A stretch of 64,000 nucleotides of DNA. It comes from Acholoe squamosa (Eukaryota > Annelida > Polychaeta > Phyllodocida > Polynoidae). The position numbers and the translations under genes were made by a program. Under the pieces are notes generated by a model. It was not told the DNA's origin and searched no databases. It saw only the letters and a program-made list of their open reading frames with translations. Position 1 is the stretch's first letter; every line of letters starts with the position of its first letter. Location: contig OX439048.1 in NCBI GenBank assembly GCA_949317995.1, forward strand, positions 27,099,495-27,163,494, read 5' to 3'. Shown one piece after another: positions 56,657 through 64,000 of this stretch.

Positions 56657-57296
56657 TATGAGGGGGCACATGCTATTTATATGGAGGCGGTGTATTCTAT
56701 TGATCTAAAAAGCCCAGCCACAATGTGTACAGCTCAACATGTATACATATTATGGCACCATATCACTTAATACGTAAGCTAATATCTTTGCCAACAGCCG
56801 CCAATGACTGACAGTAGTCTGAACAAAGGTTAATTGCATATATGTTGTAATATACTAGAAGTATCGGTTTTTTTTTGTACTGAGGCACCAGTATAACATA
56901 GGTAACTGAAGAGAAACGAGTAGATGCATGTCTACAAGGAATGGTCTGTGTAAAGTATACGTTTGTTTTAGATGACTGGTGAACCATGTTCTGTCTTACT
57001 CCGAGGGGAACTCATATATTATCTATACTTTTTGTTTTCTTTTATAATCCTGGCACGTTAAAGGCTAATATTCTGGACAGGAGCGCATCAGCATATACAT
57101 AATAATTATTTATAACGTGTATATCATGTAAAAAGACCCATAAGTAATATCAATATCAGTCTACTTCAAACGGATGGTACATGTCATCCATTTCTATATT
57201 GGATCCCTGCTGTATGTCATGCTGTTCCCAACCACTTCCGTCTAATGCTACAACACAGGTAGATATCACAGGGTGGATACATGTGTTAAAGCTTAC

Positions 57297-57426
57297 CTGT
57301 GGTGATGATGATGAGGCAGACACACAGGAGGAGATGGGGTGGGTTGGCTGCAGGTAAAAGATGCCGGGGGCAGTAGAAGGAGGAGGGGCGGGGCAGGTGA
57401 GAGGAGGTACGGCCGCCGCCCCTCAT
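57297..57426 (-). CDS. Signal-peptide exon of the host lectin gene (exon 1)
   Basis: ATG at 57426 (MRGGGRTSS) leads to a hydrophobic run HLLLCVCLIIITT and then donor ACAG|GTAAGC, 130 nt, ending in phase 1. The G left over joins GA of the exon at 31793 to give Gly-Ser-His-Ala before the first lectin cysteine. The n-region is long for a signal peptide, and the frame is open further upstream to an ATG at 57591, so the exact start is uncertain. The surrounding 57.3-58.2 kb is GC- and CpG-richer than the rest, consistent with a promoter. Confidence 0.65.
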
Positions 57427-59302
57427 GGCTCCATCCTCCTGTGTCAGCCCCGATATGTACGGTATGTCCTGATGGGTTGAAGTCTTCTGATTAGATCCTC
57501 CTCCAGGGTGTCTGTACAGCCCCTCCAGGTGTAAGGCAATACTCCTATGGCTATCCTCTATTATAGAGTTAATGCTGTATTGGCAACTCATGTGCTGGAG
57601 GAATCAGAGGTGTGTCTGGTGCTGGCGTTACTGCCAACACGATATACTAGTAACATGAACAGTAGAGACACTAAGTAGCGCCCAGCCTATCCTTCCTCCT
57701 ACCACTCAGCACCTACTGGAGGATCCACCACTGGAGCTTTCATGTGTGGACAGGCTGGGATTCCCCATCGTTTCTTCAAGTAGCACGTGGCCTATAATCC
57801 CTTATGACGTCACTTCCTGCTCCAGGGCGCTGGGATCCATGTCAGTAGTCCTGCCCTGCTGTACTACACTCCTCCAGTACCTTGGGCAGATTGAGTAGGC
57901 TGCACAACCACTCCTCCTCCTCCTCCTGAACATACACAACCACTCGGCCGTGACCAGAGCCACGCGCCAGCGCCGCCAATGCCATAGACCCAGGTCTCAC
58001 TGGGTCTCTGAGAGCGGCATGGGTCTGCCTGTTAGTCAGAGTTACCATGGAAACGGGCTAAGCGGCGTCCCAAGTCATCAATATTTGACATGGACAACAC
58101 CACGTGGGCCCACGTAGTCGGCGAGAGTTCAGGTGTGCGATAGAGCAGGGTGAGAGTGGTAGCTGTAATGGGTGTGGTGGGGCTGAGAGGATCTGGAGGA
58201 AAGCGTGGGGGAGCAGTGTGCGAGGAATACCCGGAGGAATAGAAGCGCCATGGAGAGGTGAGGTTGGAGGTTGGAGAACGAGCAGTGAATGCATTGACAA
58301 TGGCCTGTGGAGAGAGTCCTCATTGCCACTGATGATTTAAGGGTACTGACTTCGGAGATCGCTTTGGGAGTGTCCAGGAGGCCGTTGCGAAAAGATTGGG
58401 AACTAATTCTGTCGCAGGTGCTATTCTCGAAATGGAACTGACTGACCTCAGGGAATCAATTCCCTGTTGGGTTGCCAAAAAGTAATTGTTCATAGAAGCG
58501 GTTTAATTAGGAGTGGTCGGGAATTTATGAATGCTTTCCAAATGAGAACCAATTCCCTGGCTAGTTTCCTACTCCAATTCCCTAGCCTACCTAATTTGGG
58601 GTGCATTCAGGTGGAACCAATCATGGAACCATTCCCCCCTTCTTTTTGCAACACAGTCTAATTCAGAGCAAGTCAATTCCATTAGAGTATAAGATGGGAA
58701 TCTGTCTCTCAGTGTGGAGAATCGCTGGGAACTAGACAATGCGCTAGCTACAGTGAGAATCGAGTTCCCAGTCTTTTTGCAACGGCCTCCGGCCTCATTA
58801 GGATCCTCGTATGTGATGATCTTTGTTCCTCATATCGATCACACTTTTTGCAGGAATAAAAAAAAAATTGTGAAATTAAGAAAGGGTGTTTGAATCAACC
58901 CCACATAACCCTTGACGTCCCTGTACTGCATTATGCAGTACCAGAACACTATATTTGGGAAACACAGGGACGGAAGCCCATTCTTGAGCCTTTATTATGG
59001 GCATCATATACTGTCATAATAAGCCATAGGCATGGGCACATCAAATGCCACTTTAAACAAAAATGTGTCTATAAGTGCAAACTAACTAGTGCTTATTGCA
59101 ATTTTACCATTTTACAGTGGTCGCAAGATTCATGGTTGTTGCAATATGGCTGTGATTCCAGAGTAAATGTTTCAAAATATTTTTATTATGTATATCATTA
59201 AGGCAAAGAGTAAGGACGGTATTTAGGAGATGTTTAAATTTATATATTTCAATAAAACATCTTTGACAATTCTATTCACCTCATAAGACAACAACCAATG
59301 TT
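57427..59302. other. Upstream/promoter region of the lectin gene
   Basis: About 57.4-58.3 kb is GC-rich with several CpG-containing ORFs on both strands, e.g. a 68-codon minus-strand ORF from 58048 with a run of five Glu. I recognise no domain and see no clear exon. The rest is AT-rich and empty. Confidence 0.4.
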
Positions 59303-59307
59303 GTACC

Positions 59308-59379
<72 letters not shown>

Positions 59380-59384
59380 GGTAC
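59303..59384. repeat. (TA)n microsatellite flanked by a perfect palindrome
   Basis: GTACCCCA, then about 66 bp of TA repeats, then TGGGGTAC, so the whole block is self-complementary. Confidence 0.9.
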
Positions 59385-62300
59385 TTATCTGAAGTACCTA
59401 GCCTACTAACCTCCACGAGACCCCTCCAGGGCTATTTCATTATGCACCGAATGCTGTATTCAGATTTAACAACTGTACCAATACTTAGTTCCAGCAATCT
59501 ACAAGTTAAGTAAATGCAATGACCGTGATCCCAGGACCGTGATATGATAGGACCTACCAAACTAAGGCATGGGTTTCTAGAGGAAAAGGTGAGAGTGAAG
59601 ACAATGGAAGGGGAAGGAGAGGGGGAGCATGGGGGATTGGGAGGGTAAGGAACACCTGGGAAACACCTGGTGTCTGCTGGCCGCCACGTCAGGGGGTGGA
59701 AGCCTCAGGGTTAATGACCCAGAAGGTGTCACCTTTAAAAAGTGATGAAGTCTACCTAAACTCAAGGTGGGTTTTGATAGACCCTTAACCTACCATGGTT
59801 GATGGGTAAAGGGTGGGCGTGTGGGAGTAATGGTGAACCCATAATCTATATATCAGGTGGTATCAAATAGTTGAGATGTATTGTTGGATGCATATCTGTA
59901 CTCATTTCAGTCAAATTCAAGTGCAGGGAATACTATCAGAGCGGTATCCTCTGTGGTGTTAATGAAATGGCTAGAATACGTGTACATGAAGATCTGAGAT
60001 TACAGATACCGTACTCCCGGGTTCAAGCACCAGTTTCTGAATAGGTGCCTATCTCGTATTTATGCACCTGGGGTAGCAATGAATCGCTTAAACGAGCCTT
60101 TGCGGAATACTGATATCAGTGGTCCTATTCTCTCTGTTTCCAAGATGAAAGAGGGTGTGAGATATTACGTGACAACCCATACATAACATCTTTAACTGAT
60201 GAAGACTTTAAATGTGCCCATCACACGTTCATATCACCCCATTATGGCAGTGCCACCTACTGGCGTGCGCCTAAGATACACAAGCAAAGAGCTAATAACG
60301 CACCTATGGCTCCAGTACACTCTCCTAACATAACATGATAATGCAACGCCTATACCAAGAGCATGCTTTCCTCTTCCTTAAACATATGGGGGAGAGGGTG
60401 ACTATAGTAAATACCCAGCTGTGGGATGAAGGGACATCTGGAGTTGTTTGAACTAACTATAAATATAAACCATTATAAAGAGGTATTGAGACCCATTAAG
60501 CTTCATCGAAACTGTCATTTGCCACACGTCAATGTATTTAGGGACTGTCAGGACAGGGTTGGCCACATATGCTGTGTGAAGGCTATGGCATTCAAGAGAC
60601 AGTGAATTGGGGTAGTCACGTGGTAACGCCAATAAACCATTGAATATCCTTTGAAGTAATAATTTAGCTGCGGATTCTCTTTTTAAAAATAGCCAATAAT
60701 TGCATCATTAATGCCAATTTTGGCTTATCAGTGCTTATAAATCGACAATACGGGCTTCGATAAGGTGAGTTTTTTTATATAATTATTTTACACACACCTA
60801 TGCAGCATTATGCTCAAATCTTCCATTCCTTCTTTCTCTGTACGTTCCATCCTCAAAAACCAATTCCTTTCACTTGTAAACCAGGCGTTACACTTATCGC
60901 CACTTTGATTTCCACATCCTTCTTTGCACACGTTCTGTTCAAGTGTTTCCCAGTCTTTCCACTAGAGGCCATCACTGTTGTGTAACCACTATTTTTATGA
61001 TACCACCCCCTAGCGTGCTAGACGGGAACTGTTGATGATGATCGGACATGGTACCATATATATAATTGAAAGAGATAAAACAGTGTATACTACGTAAGAG
61101 CTGTAAGGACAGGATAGTTTCTAAAAGTCTACTCCATGCCTCATAGGCCCCGAGAGTGGATGAATCCATATATGATAAGATGAGTGATTTAAGACATTAC
61201 TTCATCACAAATGTCTTCAAAATCGTTATTGAAAACAATGTTCGTAGTAGATAACAAATATGATTGTCACAATGACCATCGACATACAGTGTCCTTCACC
61301 CAATGCCTGAGAAAAATAGACAATTCTATATACTACTTACTTTACACTCAATGTCCAGTTTAGACATATTCCAATGGTATCTGGTCAGCATTGTGTCTGT
61401 GGTACTGCCAAAGGACAAATCCACGCCCAAGGGACTCCTTTTTCGTGTGTGTTGGGCCTTTCAATTATTATACTGAAAGGCCCATGTACTGTACTTAAAC
61501 CCTAACCTAACAAACTATAAGACAGCTAAACAATATTAGTCCACCTGATTCACACGTATCAGTATTTAAAACAATAAAAGAAACGCCCCCATATATTTCC
61601 CTTGGTCCTTTAGAGTTTGACATGATCTCGTGTCTGATATAACCCATTTCCTGATGGAAAAAGACGTTTGGACATTGCTGTGATTCAATATAGAGAGGGT
61701 CGTAGGCCTTTACGATCATCACCAAATGAAAGACCTATTTATTTCATGGTCCACATAATTTATATACATGTGTACATGAAGCTAGTTCAGTGTGAACGGA
61801 GTTTTAGGGTCTGCTCATGTATAGAACGTGTAGTCCCGAGGAAAATACAGGATTTAATATACTACTTAAACTGCATGTACAGCCAGGCCGGTCCTTGATA
61901 TCTTTCAACAGTACCGCTGAACTGCGTTGCTTGTTTCTTGTTCTTCATAGTTAAACGTGTTATAAAAACACAAGATGTAATGGCCAAGTTCTACGTTGTC
62001 CTGTGTTGCGATTTTAGAAAACCTGAGGCTGTATGATTGGATGTTTCCCGCCACTTTAGATTTTAGTGGACATCAAATACATATTCGGACTGACTCCCTA
62101 TGTTATTTGAAGAGTGGAGAAATGAAACTATATATACTCACTCTCAGAACTTTGTGCAGCTTTGCTTGGGGCAAAAAAAAATAATCGCGTAAAGCCTATA
62201 TTACTATGTACACGCCATGTGAAAACAACCAATTGCATATACTACTTACTCTCTTTACCCCTATTGCTGATCAGTAAGCTACTGTCATATAAGGATTATA

Positions 62301-62883
62301 CAATGACTTTTATGTAATCACCCAAATTAACTGAGGAAGGGGGGGGGGGAGTACATGTATAAGGCTGGTGATAGCGGTGAGAGAATCAATGGCTGCTCAT
62401 AACTAGACCTACAAGTCGTATTGTGCTAGCAAAATGTGAGGTAACAACGCATGTACCCTATAACTTAGCTACGCACAGGCCTTATCACTGTAAATTCTTA
62501 AATGTGGGATGGCATTCTGACCAATAAGATAATTTCTCTTGTATGCACTGTAGAGTTCTCGCGCGCCAATATTACCTATCCTGCTAGCCTTTATAAGTTC
62601 CTATCTCGGTTGAAAAACTTCCATCCCCATATGTCCTGCAAATCTACTTTACACTGTGATACTGGATAAGCATATAAATTCCCGGAACATCAGAGAACAA
62701 AAATTATACACAAAATTTCACCTAAAACGAGAAAGCTTCGATCAACACGTTTTATATAGGAACATCATTACAGGAATACCAGTAGGCCTACACCTCAGTT
62801 CTCATTTCTGCCACCAGATGGGAATCAGATCATTGATTATCGTATATGAAACCGAAGAACGAAAATGACTGAATTCCTTGGAG
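59385..62883. other. Intergenic DNA without recognisable genes
   Basis: Only short unconvincing ORFs. A small perfect hairpin (GGGCCTTTCA / TGAAAGGCCC) is at 61454-61483. Confidence 0.45.
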
Positions 62884-63182
62884 TTAGGGAGTGATAATTT
62901 TTTAACAACAGGGGGGGGGGTGCTGGTGGGTTTGAGGGGGGGATCAGAATTTTTTCAGCCCTTGACCAGGGGGGTCAAAATAATTTCACCTGTTATCAGT
63001 GAAAAAGCCTATGCATTACTATAGGTTAAAAGGGCGCATTTGCATGTGATTTTCGCCTCCCGAGGGAGGGTCAGAAAAATTTTGACCCATCGAGAGAGGA
63101 GGCGAAATTTTTTTCACGCGTCCGCATGCAAACCCACCAGCCCCCCCCCCCCCCTGTTGTTAAAAAATGATCACTCCCTTAG
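62884..63182. repeat. MITE with ~40-bp inverted ends and poly-G/poly-C tracts
   Basis: TTAGGGAGTGATAATTTTTT AACAACA plus poly-G at the left is mirrored by poly-C, TGTTGTTAAAAAATGATCA and CTCCCTTA at the right. The interior has a second nested repeat (TTTTGACCC and complements). No ORF. Confidence 0.75.
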
Positions 63183-64000
63183 AGATTTCAGGAAAGCACC
63201 TGGCACCACTAGTATAATTATTGTCCTTTGGTAATCTTAAATCAGGTATTCCCCATAATAGTAGCACCGGTTTTGTTGTTCCCATTGTAACTGGCAGGTG
63301 GCACTGGCATCAGTTGCGGTATCAGTTGACATGTACACACCATATTAACCTCTGCATCTCAGGTCTCTATGTTGGTTTCGAAATACACTTCTTTGGATGT
63401 TTGCTGCTTAGACCAATGTATAAAGCATATTGATCACCAGTACAACTTCCTGTGATGAACTTATAGTACGCAAAATAATGTGCTGATCAACAACAGCCCA
63501 GATCAAAAATACCAATCCATGGACAAGATAGACTTATTGCTTGGTGATAACTTTTGATTAAGAAGAATATTATAGTTTTACCATGTGTTTTTTTTTCATA
63601 GCCTCTAAATATAAACATTTATATACCTAATGTGCATATACATACTAAATGATGTATCTGCCTAGACTGAGTAACGCTTACTTTGTCACACAATCTCTCC
63701 ATGAAGTTTTGAGGAAGGAACCAGTGCCTAGTTTTCAGCATAACTCAACTCTTGAGGCTTGCGGGTTATATTTTTATGTATTTTATCCATATCAACTTCA
63801 TCTTTAGTAAACATAAATCCCACAATTTTCTTCACGCTACTGTTAATATTATGGATAGTTTCAATGGAACATCGACAGTTGTGGATTAGCCAGTCTGAGA
63901 GAATTTGAGCTAAATGAGCTTCTCATATTTCACTGAGACTGCTAAATGCTATCACATCAACGTTCTCCTTTAGAAAATGTCAAAAGTCAAGAAAGGTTCT
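63183..64000. other. AT-rich DNA at the window end, no recognisable feature
   Basis: No gene-like ORF, RNA or clear repeat. Confidence 0.4.

Noticed and set aside
57842-58048. 68-codon minus-strand ORF with a Glu run, upstream of the lectin gene
   Set aside because: Lies in GC-rich probable promoter DNA where chance ORFs are common; no family recognised.

Overview
The window is animal nuclear DNA. It has long AT-rich introns, GT-AG splice sites, TA/CT microsatellites, foldback elements and host exons for C-type lectin, WSC and mucin-like segments. The dispersed GTGA-repeat elements and the lectin/WSC architecture suggest a mollusc or another lophotrochozoan, but the species cannot be fixed from sequence alone.

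The centrepiece is a complete Polinton/Maverick (adintovirus-like) element at 4059-22111. Its terminal inverted repeats (TIRs) of about 380-395 bp start AG and end CT, and it is flanked by a perfect 6-bp target duplication (TCCCAT). Its genes form two arms. The leftward arm holds a Cys-rich protein, the protein-primed family B DNA polymerase and a protein with SUMO-interaction motifs and a PC4-like region. The rightward arm holds an EndoU/Barnase-like protein, an unknown helical protein, a tandem Death-domain protein, and then a nearly gapless virion block: packaging ATPase, conserved small protein, acidic/basic protein, chromodomain integrase, penton-like minor capsid protein, basic core protein, double-jelly-roll major capsid protein, adenain-like protease and a coiled-coil protein. 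All core genes look intact and the outer TIRs are nearly identical, so the insertion looks young. The accessory genes plausibly target host pathways (death signalling, SUMO, RNA), which is the most novel part of the window.

The element lies in an intron of a host gene on the minus strand that spans more than 57 kb. I could assemble this gene from eight exons with matching phases: signal peptide (57.4 kb), first half of C-type lectin domain 1 (31.8 kb), a two-exon WSC module (27.2 and 22.7 kb), second half of lectin domain 1 (3.0 kb), a full lectin domain 2 (2.4 and 1.9 kb), then a long Ser/Thr/Pro mucin-like exon running off the left edge. The Polinton is also nested inside an older foldback element whose right arm continues on both sides of it.

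The rest (22.1-64 kb) is mostly intron and upstream DNA. It holds microsatellites, a roughly 1-kb 20-bp minisatellite with a 181-bp higher-order period, a 2.5-kb foldback, several MITE-like inverted repeats and three copies of a GTGA-tailed dispersed repeat. I saw no other convincing genes there.
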